Shown here: positions 1 through 9,138 of the stretch, one piece after another | How positions within the stretch are numbered: position 1 is the stretch's first letter | Layout of the letters: each line of letters opens with the position of its first letter | Origin: Thuidium tamariscinum | Lineage: Eukaryota; Streptophyta; Bryopsida; Hypnales; Thuidiaceae | Assembly (NCBI GenBank): GCA_947034885.2 | Contig: OX344757.2 | Coordinates: 9,936,001 to 10,000,000 of the forward strand | Length of the DNA stretch: 64,000 bases | Reading direction: 5' to 3' | Position numbers and translations under genes: made by a program | Notes under the pieces: model-generated | Told to the model about the DNA's origin: nothing | Databases searched by the model: none | Seen by the model: the letters and a program-made list of their open reading frames with translations, nothing else

Positions 1-1
1 A

Positions 2-354
2 ACTGAAGAACAACTTCCAGTGCAACTTGGTGGTCTTGGTACAAGTTCGACCCCTATTTCTCGTGAATCGGACGAGGTGAGGATTCAGCATTTCCTTCTC
101 ACTATTCTGTTTATTGAAAGCTGGGCTTTCCCTTTCTCCATTACTAAAGTCTTCGTGATAGGCATGATCGGAAAACGAAATCATCAACTTGAGGTAGTGA
201 CAGGCATGAATCTTCCTTGTTCAAACTGGGGTTTACAAATCCATTACGATTATCTTTTGTAATTCTTATATCGTTCTTATATGTATTGTGTAAATGCTGC
301 TCTGTACAGGAAACGCAAGACCCTTACAGCAGTGCCGATGCTGCACCACAGTAG
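2..354 (+). CDS. 3' terminal two exons of an unrecognised gene (partial)
   Basis: The window opens inside an exon. Positions 2-76 read 25 open codons ending in RESDE, followed by a good donor (GAG|GTGAGG, intron from 77). A plausible intron runs to 309 and ends in TCTGTACAG. The last exon, 310-354, adds 14 codons (ETQDPYSSADAAPQ) and a TAG stop; the junction is phase 0. The tail is hydrophilic and rich in Ser, Asp and Glu, with no domain, so I do not recognise the protein. It looks like a disordered C-terminus. An AATAAA at 538-543 could be its poly(A) signal. The rest of the gene lies off the left edge. An alternative is read-through of the intron frame, which stops at 260-262; the splice signals make that less likely. 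Confidence 0.5.
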
Positions 355-537
355 CGCTCATATTTTTCTCTTCTTGCGAAACAGGAGAGCTCGGCATGGA
401 TTAGATTCTAGCTCGCTGTTTTGTCTTAGCTGGTTTCTGGTTTTGGTGCAGTTTTCGTGTCGCAAATGCCCATTGCATTTTCAGGCGCAAACTTCATTGC
501 AGTGAACGTGCGTCCTGCAATTGTATAGTACCCTAAA

Positions 538-543
538 AATAAA
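538..543 (+). terminator. Candidate poly(A) signal AATAAA
   Basis: A canonical AATAAA lies about 185 bases after the stop codon of the partial gene at the left edge. In such AT-rich DNA the hexamer occurs often by chance, so position after a terminal exon is the only support. Confidence 0.35.
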
Positions 544-862
544 GTTTGCCACTTTCTTTCTTACAGATATGCAAAATTATGTGATCAAAAATTCAGTTTT
601 GTATAGTTTCCATTTCTGTTGATTTTTGAAACGAATGTTTGTTTATGTACCGGTACTCAATAATTGACAGGATGATATTTGTTGAGGACTTTGAAATTTG
701 ATTGTGCAAAAACTTAGATTCAATAAAAAATGAGAAATGTAGTCCATTTCACATAAATGCATGTGAACAAGCAATCAAGCATTGCTCCTATTATTAGATT
801 GCCCAGTTTTTGCGTGAAGTATTTCAAAGGAAATTTCAGGCCATGAGAGGGTTACTTTTCTG

Positions 863-1069
863 CATCATAACATTCAGTAGCATGTTGTGCCACTGCCTCC
901 TCTCTATAGTGAAGGGTGTAGCATATTCTACACCCAAGAGCTTCTCCATCCTTTACCTGTTCACTTACTTCAATAATTACTAATGAAACATTACTGGGGC
1001 GTCAAATATTCCACACCCTCCATTGTTGAGAGAAAGCAGTGCCATCCAATGCTATTAAATGTTATGATG
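863..1069. mobile_element. MITE, family O copy 1
   Basis: The ends are inverted repeats: TAACATTCAGTAGCATG at 868 onward, and at 1064 backward TAACATTTAATAGCATTGG on the other strand. The complementarity extends outward to about 863 and 1069. A second, better palindromic copy of the same family lies at 55694-55843 and shares the inner motif GGTGTGGMATATTCYACACC. The ends are TA-flanked. There is no coding capacity. Confidence 0.7.
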
Positions 1070-1445
1070 AAGGCACAAATTTGGAAAAATCTAGCTCAAA
1101 CTAGTAGAAATTGGCTCACAAAAAACCTCGCTTGTGAAAGTTAGCTATTTTGCCTTATAAGATTTTCAATTAAAATTATATTTTTTATCATACATATATA
1201 CATGCATGTATATTTGTAGACATGCCAAAATTGGATTAGCCCTCTACAAGGCCAAGATTTCATGTAATGTCTTAGAAGTCAAAAAAGATTATTATAGATT
1301 TTCTTTTTGTACATTTTTTGGACCCAAAGAATATATTTTATATTTTCAAAGTATTGAAAATAGGTATATCCAAAGCAACCATAGACTCTTGTGAATAGGG
1401 AAAATACATTTTAGGGGATAGTTTCTTAAAGAGTTTTTTTTATAA
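1070..1445. other. AT-rich intergenic DNA, nothing recognised
   Basis: Short frames only, with many A/T runs. I see no coding bias, no paired repeats and no RNA gene. Confidence 0.5.
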
Positions 1446-1732
1446 CACTAGAAGAAAATTGCGTTGGATTGTCCAAAATCTACGTTAAATTCCTCTAAAA
1501 CTGCATTAGATTCAAAAAAAATGTCATATGGTTTTTGTTGAAAACCATGTTGAGAATGCAAAGAACTTTGTTATAATGTAGGGAAATGCAAAATCCATGT
1601 TGGATTTTACGATACCTATGTTTCTCTTGGTTTTCACTGTGTTTTCAACATGGTTTTCAACAAAAATCATATGATGTTTTTTGTTGAATCCAACTCAAAT
1701 TTTGGGCACTCCAACGCAGTTTTCTTCTAATA
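1446..1732. mobile_element. CACTA-ended MITE, family H
   Basis: The left end reads CACTAGAAGAAAATTGCG. The right end, read on the other strand, is TATTAGAAGAAAACTGCG, differing by transitions. The element is flanked on both sides by TAA (1443-1445 and 1733-1735), a 3-bp target duplication as expected of CACTA/En-Spm transposons. Inside is a second long fold-back around TTTGTTGAAAACCATG at about 1537 and its complement at about 1650. It is 287 bp with no coding capacity. Confidence 0.75.
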
Positions 1733-1792
1733 TAATTAAGTGTAGTTTGATTAACATTAATCATGTTGTTTTGGAATGTTGCCTCAGAATTA

Positions 1793-2267
1793 GTCGTCTT
1801 TATAATAGCCCTCAATTTATAGTGATGTCCCTATATAAATGTGTCATTGAAGTCTAGATTTTAATGAGAAGCCATGTAAGAGAAACTACATTCATTTGAA
1901 GAATAACACTACAATCAACAACAACAAAAGTACCTTTCAAATCCTTAAGGCAACAATGTCTTATGAAATTGGCTTTTGCTATGACAATGTTAAGGTCAAT
2001 TTGTTCATCTAAACCTACATATTTAACAAATGTCGTCTTTGCAATAGCCCTCAATTTATAGTAATGTGCCTAAGTAAATGTATCATTGAAGTTTAGATTT
2101 TAACTAGAATCCATATGAGAAAAACTACATTCATTCCAAGAATTACACTACAACCAACAACAACAAAAGTACCTTTCAAATCCTTTAGGCAACAATGTCT
2201 TATGAAATTGGCTTTTGCTATGACAATCAACAAATCTCAAGGTCAATTTGTTAAATATGTAGGTTTA
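1793..2267 (+). pseudogene. Helitron-type helicase fossil, tandemly duplicated
   Basis: Two tandem copies with a 239-bp period (1793-2031 and 2032-2267) each encode the end of a PIF1-like helicase as found in Helitron Rep-helicase proteins. In the second copy positions 2115-2267 are open and read FIPRITLQP (before motif VI) and AFAMTINKSQGQ (helicase motif VI). The first copy keeps LMKLAFAMT but has a TGA where the second copy has the Pro of FIPR, and it diverges just after AMT. Only about 50 residues survive, with no Rep domain, so this is a dead relic. Helitron ends (TC...CTRR) were not found around it. It could also come from a cellular PIF1 gene, but the wording of motif VI is the common Helitron form. 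Confidence 0.65.
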
Positions 2268-2288
2268 GATTTGTTAAATATGTAGGTT

Positions 2289-2622
2289 GAAATTTGAGGG
2301 TATTAGGAGACTGTGGATTCCCGGACTACGGGAATGCAATTTCTGCCCTGTGAACTCAAATCCTACATGGTCATGCCTTTGCCACGTAATTAATTAATTA
2401 ATTTTTTGGACTTATTTTCATATTTCAGGACCTAATTTTTTTTAATAAAGCCGGCCTGACATCGGCATGGTCTTGACTATGTTAGATTCCTGTGATTTTG
2501 GATTCTTGCAACAGATTACACGTTTTTACAGCAAATTCCGTGTTCCCACAGTAGATTACATGTTTTTGTGGCAAACTAGTTCCTTGTTTTGGAACCATGG
2601 CCCTCCCAAAGCCTCAAATTTC
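2289..2622. repeat. Inverted-ended repeat, family J copy 1
   Basis: The ends are imperfect inverted repeats: GAAATTTGAGGGTATTAGGAG at left, and at right (other strand) GAAATTTGAGGCTTTGGGAG. A related segment in opposite orientation lies at 46519-46687, and a further end-like stretch at 43833-43900. No coding potential. Confidence 0.5.
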
Positions 2623-3668
2623 ATCTAATGACATGAAGAAAAGATCCATAATTTAGAATAATCTAAGATCCAAAACAATTCAGAAATCCATAACTTTGAC
2701 ATTGAATATCCAATGCCACAATATAAAGTCTATGCACTTTTTCTTGCAAAGAGCTTTCTAATAGTAATATGAACATGACAATAGAATGCTTAGTCCAAAA
2801 GATTTCATTGTAACAAACAAAACAAACAACTTAATTTAATGTATAGAAGACTAGTACTCCCTATATTGTTGCCACAACCATTGAGATGTCATTACAATGG
2901 ATGGCTAAGCCGTCCTTAATCCCCTTAAAATATAAACAAAAATATTTTCTTAATGTTTTAATTCATAAAACTTCAAAATTAAATATTTTTTTTTCTCATG
3001 AGTCAAAATGCTACAAAAAAGGACTTGCATTCTTCTTCAACAAGAGCTTTCCAATAGTACCAAAAATGCAATATCTCATTGTAATAAACAAAACAAATAG
3101 ATTGAACAAAACAAAAAGACTCATATAAACTTTGGATATAATGATCAAAGTCTCATTGTTTGAATATATAATTTAGTATGGTGAATTGTCCTCCAAAGAA
3201 AAAATGAAAAATGAAAAATAAATTTGACAACGAGTGCAAAGACCAATGAGGGAGTCTTATTCCTAGAAAGTCATAATCAAAAGAAGATTCCCCTATACAA
3301 ACCATTAAGATGAATTTTTAGAAGAAATAAAAAAATAAAAGATCTTTGTATATTCTTTGATCATGTAAAGAAAACATAAAATTGAAAATTTTACTTTTGA
3401 ATCCCTCCTACAATTCTAGGAAAAAGTGTAAATATGATCAGTAATAATAGAAATTGAACATTTTTACTATTATAAAGCATCTTTAATTTTCTTTTATCTT
3501 ATTGTCAAATAAAAGAGCATTCCAATGCACTCTTGTATAGACAATTTTGATATTGAAAAAAAAAATTACGAAATTTCAAAGGATTGCCAAAACCAACACC
3601 AAAACTCTAGATTCTTTTGGAATCTTACATTCTAATAGTATATATCTTGTATCATTGATAATTTGGTT
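2623..3668. other. AT-rich intergenic DNA, nothing recognised
   Basis: The longest frames have no recognisable motif and lysine/asparagine-rich compositions typical of random AT-rich DNA. No paired repeats seen. Confidence 0.5.
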
Positions 3669-4616
3669 TTGGCCCCTAAAGGTTTTTGACTATGTTTTCA
3701 CCAAAAATGCTCCAAAACTGCCATTTCTAATACAAGTGCAATTTTTTCTTAAAACACATTTTTGACTCATGTAACCATAGGATCTTGTAGTAAGGTGGTT
3801 TGTAAACATGTGGAAAAAATTTCAGAAATTTCCACCGTGTAGATTGCGAGATATAAGCATTTGAATTGACAAAAATTGTTTTTTTATCCTTGCAAAAATC
3901 TGGGCAGCTGCACTTCACAAGGTGACATTTGTGTGAAAAAAAATTCAAAATGGTAGTTACTCTTTGAATTCATACTTCAATGCAAGTTGGCTACATTTTC
4001 AAAAAAATTCAAACCATTTGGAACTGTACAACATATAGGAAAAAATAAGTAAGTAGAAAGAAGTAAAAAATGAGCCAAAATACTAAATTGTAAACATTTT
4101 ATTCATGGAATTGAAAATTTTCAATCCCAATGGCTAAAATGTTGTAATAAACAATCTACACCTTCTGTTTTTATTTTTTTCCAAAAATATGAAAAATTGA
4201 ATTAAATGAAGAATTTCAAACTTTTTTTTGTACTGTAGAGATTCTGTAACTGGCCACAAACTACCTCAAACTCAAAATCTTCATAACTTTTGACTCATTG
4301 ATCAGAATGGATTGATTCAAAGCTTCCCGTGTCTGCATAAACCTAAAGAACCAATTTGAAATTTCACTTTTTAAAAAAAAGTTTTTTTGAAGAAGTTTTT
4401 TTAGCTGCCGGGTCTGCCCGCCGAGTAAAGAAAACAACATATCCTGCCATAACTTTTTAACCGTGAAGTCACAGTTATGAAAATTGTTGGGCCTTAAAGC
4501 TACTCCTCGGGCACACATTGTATCAAAATTTCAAAGAAAATAAAACCTCCATCCGTAGTGAGCTGCCCAAAAAATTTATAATCTCAAAAAACGTTGTTTA
4601 GAGCTTTAGGGGTTAA
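3669..4616 (+). mobile_element. TTAA-ended non-autonomous element, family A copy 1
   Basis: About 0.95 kb bounded by CCCCTAAAGGTTTTTGACTATG-like sequence at left (the outer TTAA has decayed to TTGG) and CTTTAGGGGTTAA at right. The body has no gene. It recurs at 8249, 40061, 48388 and 57270, in both orientations. Shared landmarks are a stretch like TTAGCTRCC and a TTAAAGCTACTCC site. The TTAA outside a CCC-starting terminal repeat suggests a piggyBac-like element. Confidence 0.7.
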
Positions 4617-4737
4617 TGTTGTCTTTTGGTCCCAATGTAGGTGTTGCATTTTGGTCACTAATGATAGTAGGTGAAGATACCTCACAATGTGTCTTTTCAT
4701 TCCGTTACCTGTATATAGTCCAAGGTTCACAACTTTA

Positions 4738-4932
4738 ATACCAAAATGCAACACTTACATTTAAATTAAAAATAACAATTACATTTGAACCCAAAAGTGA
4801 CACCTACATTTGAACTATGAAGTAAAAAAAACTATATTTTAACCACAAAATAATTATTTTATTTAAACATGAAAGTAAAAACTAATTTTAAACCATAAAA
4901 TAAAAACTACATTTCAACCCGAAAGTGACAAC
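4738..4932. repeat. Degenerate short tandem repeat
   Basis: Loose repetition of a unit like AAAACTACATTTGAACCC, separated by A-rich spacers, immediately left of the MITE at 4933. Boundaries and period are irregular. Confidence 0.4.
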
Positions 4933-5204
4933 TAAGGTAAGTACACCCAAAAGCGCCCTGTTCCTAAAAGCGCCATCTACAGTGCACATACATTTCCGAA
5001 ATCAGTCATGTTCACAGACTGTACATAGATGGCGCTTTTAGAAACAGACTTTGACTGTTAATAACTTTTGCATACGGTATCCAAATCCTGCGTTCTTTGG
5101 TGCGTTGGAACATGCTTTCACTTGCCAACAAGACTACATAAAAATTTGAACTCATTAACTAGGCTCAGTATGAATAAGTGGCGCTTTTGGGTGTACCTAC
5201 CTTA
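4933..5204. mobile_element. TA-flanked MITE, family B copy 1, in the USE1 upstream region
   Basis: Terminal inverted repeats read TAAGGTAAGTACACCCAAAA at left and, on the other strand at right, TAAGGTAGGTACACCCAAAA. Further copies lie at 53806-54082, 37001-37277 and, interrupted, 36862-37422. It is 272 bp, TA-flanked and Stowaway-like in size and flank, but the terminal sequence is not the usual Stowaway one. It ends 280 bases before the USE1 start codon, so it may contribute promoter sequence. Confidence 0.75.
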
Positions 5205-5484
5205 CAAGTGGTCAATAATACTTTATTGGAAAATTGCTAGAAATCCTCTACGACACTTGGCTCTCGCGAGTTTTGCACTCGAATTCGGTTTAGGGTTTCG
5301 CCCTCTTGCCCAGCTCCGTCGTCATCGTCCCCCCACGGATCCCATTCACCTCGCTGTTTCCTCCGTCACTGCTTTGAGGAATTCGCTACCTCTGCAATCC
5401 TGGTCATTTCTCTTCCAACTGCTTCCTGAATTTTCATTGCTTTTTTTAGGGTTTCACAAATCTGATCGCAGGAAAACTGTCACG
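5205..5484 (+). promoter_or_regulatory. Upstream/leader region of the USE1 gene with two telo-box-like motifs
   Basis: GC content rises sharply after the MITE. Two TTTAGGGTTT stretches lie at 5289-5298 and about 5445-5454; on the other strand these are AAACCCTAAA, the plant telo-box found in many promoters of housekeeping genes. No clear TATA box. The reading frame is open back to 5068, into the MITE, but conservation begins only at the ATG at 5485. Confidence 0.4.
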
Positions 5485-6282
5485 ATGGGCGTGAGCAAGG
5501 CGGAGATCAATCTCAAACGCCTGTTGCGAGCCCAAGTCCACCAAACGAACGACGCCAAGCTCGTGCACTATGTGGCCACCATGCGGTCGCTACTCGCAGA
5601 CCTCACGGGCGATCCGCAGCGCCAGGAATTGGCCACCATTCCCGCGTCCCGTGCTCGCGACTACGCGCACCAGATCGACCTCGTGGCGCAGAAGCTCCGA
5701 AGCCGCGGAGTGGCGGACGAGGAAAATCGAGCCCAAACTCGAGCGCTCGAGGATCGAGCCCAAACTCAAGCGCTCGAGGATCGAGCTCAAGCTCAAACGC
5801 ACGATGTCGATCAGAGCACGCCCTCTCGTGCCGATTTCACCCACGGAAACCCTAATCGAGGGAATGAGAGTAGTAGTTACGTCCCCACGCAATCTATGCG
5901 AAGGCGTCTTCGTGGGGACGATGTGAAGTCGGGATTAGGTCTGATTCCTGAAGGGGCTCCCGTGAGGGTGGACGCTTCCTTGCAATCGTTGGTGCAGCGG
6001 CACCGGCAGCTCCAGGAGGGGTTGACGGATGAGATGTTGGAGCTGTCTGCGCAATTGAAGGAGGGCAGCTTGAGGATGGACCAGGCGCTTCACGAGACGG
6101 ACGAAGTGCTGAATTCCACTGAGGATGCGGTGGAGGCGAGCCTCGCTTCGACGAATCGAGCGAATGTTCGCATGGGCACGCTTTCGAGTCAGAGCTGGAA
6201 AACGAGTTGCTTGACTTGGCTCATTATGTTCGTGGTGTTTGGCATGTTCATGTTCATGGTGGTCTTTATTAGGGTTACTTGA
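5485..6282 (+). CDS. USE1: USE1-type SNARE protein (ER, Golgi-to-ER retrograde fusion)
   Basis: 265 residues. USE1 proteins are tail-anchored Qc-type SNAREs of the ER that act with SEC20 and syntaxin-18 in fusion of COPI vesicles returning from the Golgi. The start MGVSKAEINLKRLL followed by AKLVHYVATMRSLL matches the conserved N-terminus of plant USE1. Residues about 172-232 (HRQLQEGLTDEM through AVEASL) form the helical SNARE region, and residues about 242-262 are the C-terminal membrane anchor, with only RVT after it. Residues 81-104 hold a small repeat, RAQTRALED then RAQTQALED then RAQAQ, probably recent and in the disordered linker. I chose this ATG because homology starts here, although the frame is open upstream to 5068. 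The gene has no intron, which is odd beside its neighbours and raises the possibility of a retrocopy, but no poly(A) tract is seen. Its 3' end is tandemly duplicated downstream. Confidence 0.88.
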   Translation: MGVSKAEINLKRLLRAQVHQTNDAKLVHYVATMRSLLADLTGDPQRQELATIPASRARDYAHQIDLVAQKLRSRGVADEENRAQTRALEDRAQTQALEDRAQAQTHDVDQSTPSRADFTHGNPNRGNESSSYVPTQSMRRRLRGDDVKSGLGLIPEGAPVRVDASLQSLVQRHRQLQEGLTDEMLELSAQLKEGSLRMDQALHETDEVLNSTEDAVEASLASTNRANVRMGTLSSQSWKTSCLTWLIMFVVFGMFMFMVVFIRVT

Positions 6283-6384
6283 GCTCTGGGCAGTGTACCT
6301 CATTGCGGTACACTCAATTACATGCTTGTGACATGTCTAAATTAGTTGTGTTTCAACCGTAGTAACATGGCTTCGTTCAGCCCA
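6141..6384 (+). repeat. 244-bp tandem duplication, unit 1 (3' end of USE1 plus trailer)
   Basis: Positions from about 6141 to 6378 recur downstream at an exact offset of 244 with no gaps: AATCGAGCGA at 6154 and 6398, GGCATGTTCATGTTCATGG at 6241 and 6485, AGTAAC at 6361 and 6605. The unit covers the last 46 or so codons of USE1, including the membrane anchor, and about 100 bases after the stop. Confidence 0.85.
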
Positions 6385-6622
6385 CCTTGCTTCTCCTAAT
6401 CGAGCGAGTGTTCGCTTTGGCGCTTCTTCGAGCCATGGCTGAAATTCGAGCTGCTTGATTTGGCTCCTTACCTTCGTGGTGCTTGGCATGTTCATGTTCA
6501 TGGCGATCTGGATTACGATTACGTAAGCTATGGACAGCGTACCTCATTGCGACACACTCGATTACATTCCTACGACATCGTCAAATGAGCTGTGTATCTG
6601 CCTCAGTAACTTGGCTTCATCC
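6385..6622 (+). pseudogene. Decayed tandem copy of the USE1 3' end
   Basis: The second unit of the 244-bp duplication still reads the membrane-anchor segment in the corresponding frame (VLGMFMFM and neighbours) and ends in its own TAA. It carries an in-frame TGA opposite the codon for Trp238 of USE1, so it cannot extend the SNARE. It has no upstream exon. Nucleotide differences are scattered through coding and trailer parts alike, suggesting neutral decay. It could still serve as an extended 3' trailer of USE1. Confidence 0.75.
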
Positions 6623-6639
6623 ACCATTCCAAACCCAAC

Positions 6640-7790
6640 CTGATCTGGTGTAGCGTCCGGGCTCGTATTCCGCACTTCAGATTTTTGATGCGTTGGACAA
6701 AGATGCAGGAGTGCTATTCGCTCTTTTCGTAGTTTGCTAGAGTGATGGTGATTCACACTGAGTTGGTGGAATCTGAAAGATGTGGTTTTTTAGTAGTGAG
6801 TAATGGTTCTGTAGCTGGGACTCTGTAGTTGGGAGAACCATTAAGGTAGTGAGGATAGTGGTATTTGGGATCTTTGGTCACAAACAGGAGCCACTACAGG
6901 ACTGGTAGTGGAGAAAGCTTTTCAGGATGCATAATGCAAGGGATGAGTAATTATAGAACTCTACCACTGCATGTTTTGTTGCTCTTGAATATTCCGAGGT
7001 TCGGAATTGCTGAAATTGCGGGATTGCTGAATGGGGAGCTCGAGCGGAATTGTTGGCTCCGAAAGTGGAGATTTGGAAAAGCCAAGCAGTAGGAGATGTC
7101 CCGGCACCTTTGGCGGATTCTGGTCTGCATGTCTTGAAGGTTGCTCAGCATCTAACTGGTAAGACAAAGTACCTCTCCATGGTTGCGAGAAATTTGAAGT
7201 TGCCAACACAAGACAGTGTTGGTATTGTTACACCACATCGTTGTTTTGATTGATTACGGCTACAATATGGTGGGGTAGTGACTCATGATACCTGTGCAGG
7301 GCCTACCTCAACAGACTTTGGACTGCCATCATTGAACTTCAGGCGGGCACTGTGCTTGTGATGATGTTGCTAAGGTAAGCAATACATCCTCCTGCTGGTT
7401 TTGAGATTGGTTTATTGTTGCATGCTCGTCACTGATCTTAAATTAGCAATTGAGCGTTCCTGCAATAGTCTTCTCGAGTGTGAACTCAGTTTCTTACTCA
7501 TCTTTTGACACTTCTTCTCTGATGCAGGCATACCTGTTTTTCTCTAATACCGCTACTACCCCTTGTTCAAGAATTACTTGGGTAATAAAAATGCGATTCT
7601 TTTCCCAGCCTTTTGTGTCTACCCACTTCAGATCCCTCACTTCCACATCGCTTTGGGTATTGCAAAAACGGATTTGATTATTTCTGCTCACTTACCTGGG
7701 CCTGTGAAGGACTTGGAACATTAGAATTGTTGGTCTGGATTGATTGTTTCGCTTGAACATCAGGGACAAACTCAAGATTAGCTGAGTATT
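6640..7790 (+). other. Exon-like, moderately GC-rich stretch of unknown identity
   Basis: This region lacks the AT-rich repeats around it and holds good splice signals. Positions 7014-7158 are open (LLAPKVEIWKSQAVG, then GLHVLKVAQHLT) and end at a donor TAACTG|GTAAGA. An acceptor CCTGTGCAG ends at 7299, and a donor CTAAG|GTAAGC begins at 7375. Joining 7158 to 7300 keeps the frame through LPSLNFRRALCL to a TGA at 7359-7361. A further acceptor-like TCTGATGCAG lies near 7527. I recognise no family. It could be a small gene, a decayed gene, or a spliced non-coding transcript. Confidence 0.3.
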
Positions 7791-8248
7791 CAATCTACGA
7801 TAGTTTAAAGTCATTCCTTGCAAATGTATCATCAACAATGACTGGCTGCATGAATAATGTACAGAGTTTTGTTCTTGATTTATTTGAATTGGCAAAGTTC
7901 AGCTGCTACCCATATTTGACATGTCGCCACTTCATTATATTACTCGGTTTTAGACTTCTGTCGTTGATTGACCTTCTTTTAGCCTGTAAACTTGAGTAAC
8001 ATGGAATTAGAAGATAGGCAATGAAGACGGTTTAAAAGCTTGCGATCGAAGGAGTGCGTGAAAGCAGCTCTACTGCGAGAGCCTGTCCCTAATAATTGCA
8101 TCTTTGATTATTTTCTAAATTGAAATGGATATTGGGAATGGAATTCATACTTCAACGAAAAATCATCTTTTCGTGACTAAATTCAGATCACCAAGTTTCT
8201 ATGAAGTGGGAAGTTGCTTAAATGCACATTGCAAATTGAATTGTCGAA
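7791..8248. other. Intergenic DNA, nothing recognised
   Basis: Mixed composition, only short frames, no paired repeat seen. Confidence 0.45.
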
Positions 8249-8722
8249 TCATCCCCTAAAGGTTTTTGACTATGTTCTCACCAAAACTACTACAAAATTG
8301 TCATTTCTAGGACAACCACCAAATTTTAGAAAGAAACACATTTTTGGAATAATGTGATTGTAGGATCTTTTAGTGCACTAGTTTAAAAAGATGTAAAAAA
8401 AATTTCAGAAATTTTTGTTGTATAGATTGCAAGATATTAGTGTTTGAAGTTACAAAAATCCTTTTTTTACCACTACAAAAATTTGGGTAGTTGCACTTTA
8501 GAAGGCCTTATTTGTATTAAAAAATGACCAAAATGTTTGTAACTCTTTGGATTCATTCTTCAATTCAAGTTGGCTACATGCTTGAAAATTTGCAAATCAT
8601 TTGGAATTGTACAACATGTACCAAAAAAATAATAAGTAGAAAGAAGTAGAGAATGATTCAAAATTACTAAATTGTTGAAAAAAAATGTATTGAATTGAAA
8701 AATTCCAATCCCAATGGTTGCA

Positions 8723-8911
8723 CAATAGAACCTCCTTAACTCAATCGGTCCCATTATATTTTGACATATTGAGTTACAGAGGTTTATTCACTTAGAGAGG
8801 GTCAAATTTACTTACATCCTTTGTAATTTGGCTCAGTCCAGAACCAGTCTAATACATTGAGTTACAAAGCTTTATCAACCTAGAGAGGGTTTAATAAGAG
8901 AGGTTTTACTT
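8723..8911. mobile_element. Pogo-like MITE nested in family A copy 2
   Basis: The left end reads CAATAGAACCTCCTTAACTC. The right end, on the other strand, is AAGTAAAACCTCTCTTATTA. These resemble the CAGTARAACCTCTATAA ends of plant pogo/Lemi1-type elements. The host sequence is GGTTGTAATGTTG in the copy at 57270; here GGTTG-CA and TA-ATGTTG flank the element, as expected for a TA duplication with one base mutated. Inner subterminal repeats (GAGTTACARAG and ACCTAGAGAGGGT) occur on both sides. Confidence 0.7.
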
Positions 8912-8972
8912 TAATGTTGTAATAAATAATCTACACCCAATGATTTTATTTTTTTCAAAAATATTAAAAACT

Positions 8973-9138
8973 CAGTCCTTAAACTACCAGGTGATGGAAT
9001 ACAGGATCCTTGCAACAAGCAAGTTGCGGGTTCGATACTTGGTGGCGCTAGGTTCGTTCTTGGCTAAAAATCAGCCTCTATTCTTGATGGAACCCCTCAC
9101 AGTGTGTATCCTCAACACGCTTGTGTCAAAAAAAAATT
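8973..9138 (+). mobile_element. Probable tRNA-derived SINE nested in family A copy 2
   Basis: This segment interrupts family A between TATTAAAAA and an A-rich tract. It contains GGGTTCGATAC at about 9029-9039, a good RNA polymerase III B box, and ends in CAAAAAAAAATTAAAA. The sequence ATTAAAAACT precedes it, and a similar ATTAAAACT follows, consistent with a target duplication. The A box is not convincing. A tandem (CTAAA)n tract follows at about 9148-9170. Confidence 0.5.

Noticed and set aside
4604..4616. TTTAGGG motifs in repeats as interstitial telomere sequence
   Set aside because: Single motifs only, always part of the CTTTAGGGGTTAA element end; no tandem TTTAGGG array.
5068..5484. Upstream extension of the USE1 frame (139 extra codons)
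   Set aside because: It runs through the MITE and leader; conserved USE1 sequence starts at MGVSK (5485).
7494..7691. Minus-strand frame faintly like a Copia GAG-pre-integrase segment (VRDLKWV, then QVILEQGVVAVLEKNR)
   Set aside because: The resemblance is short and lacks zinc-finger, protease or integrase motifs around it; neighbouring frames do not continue it.
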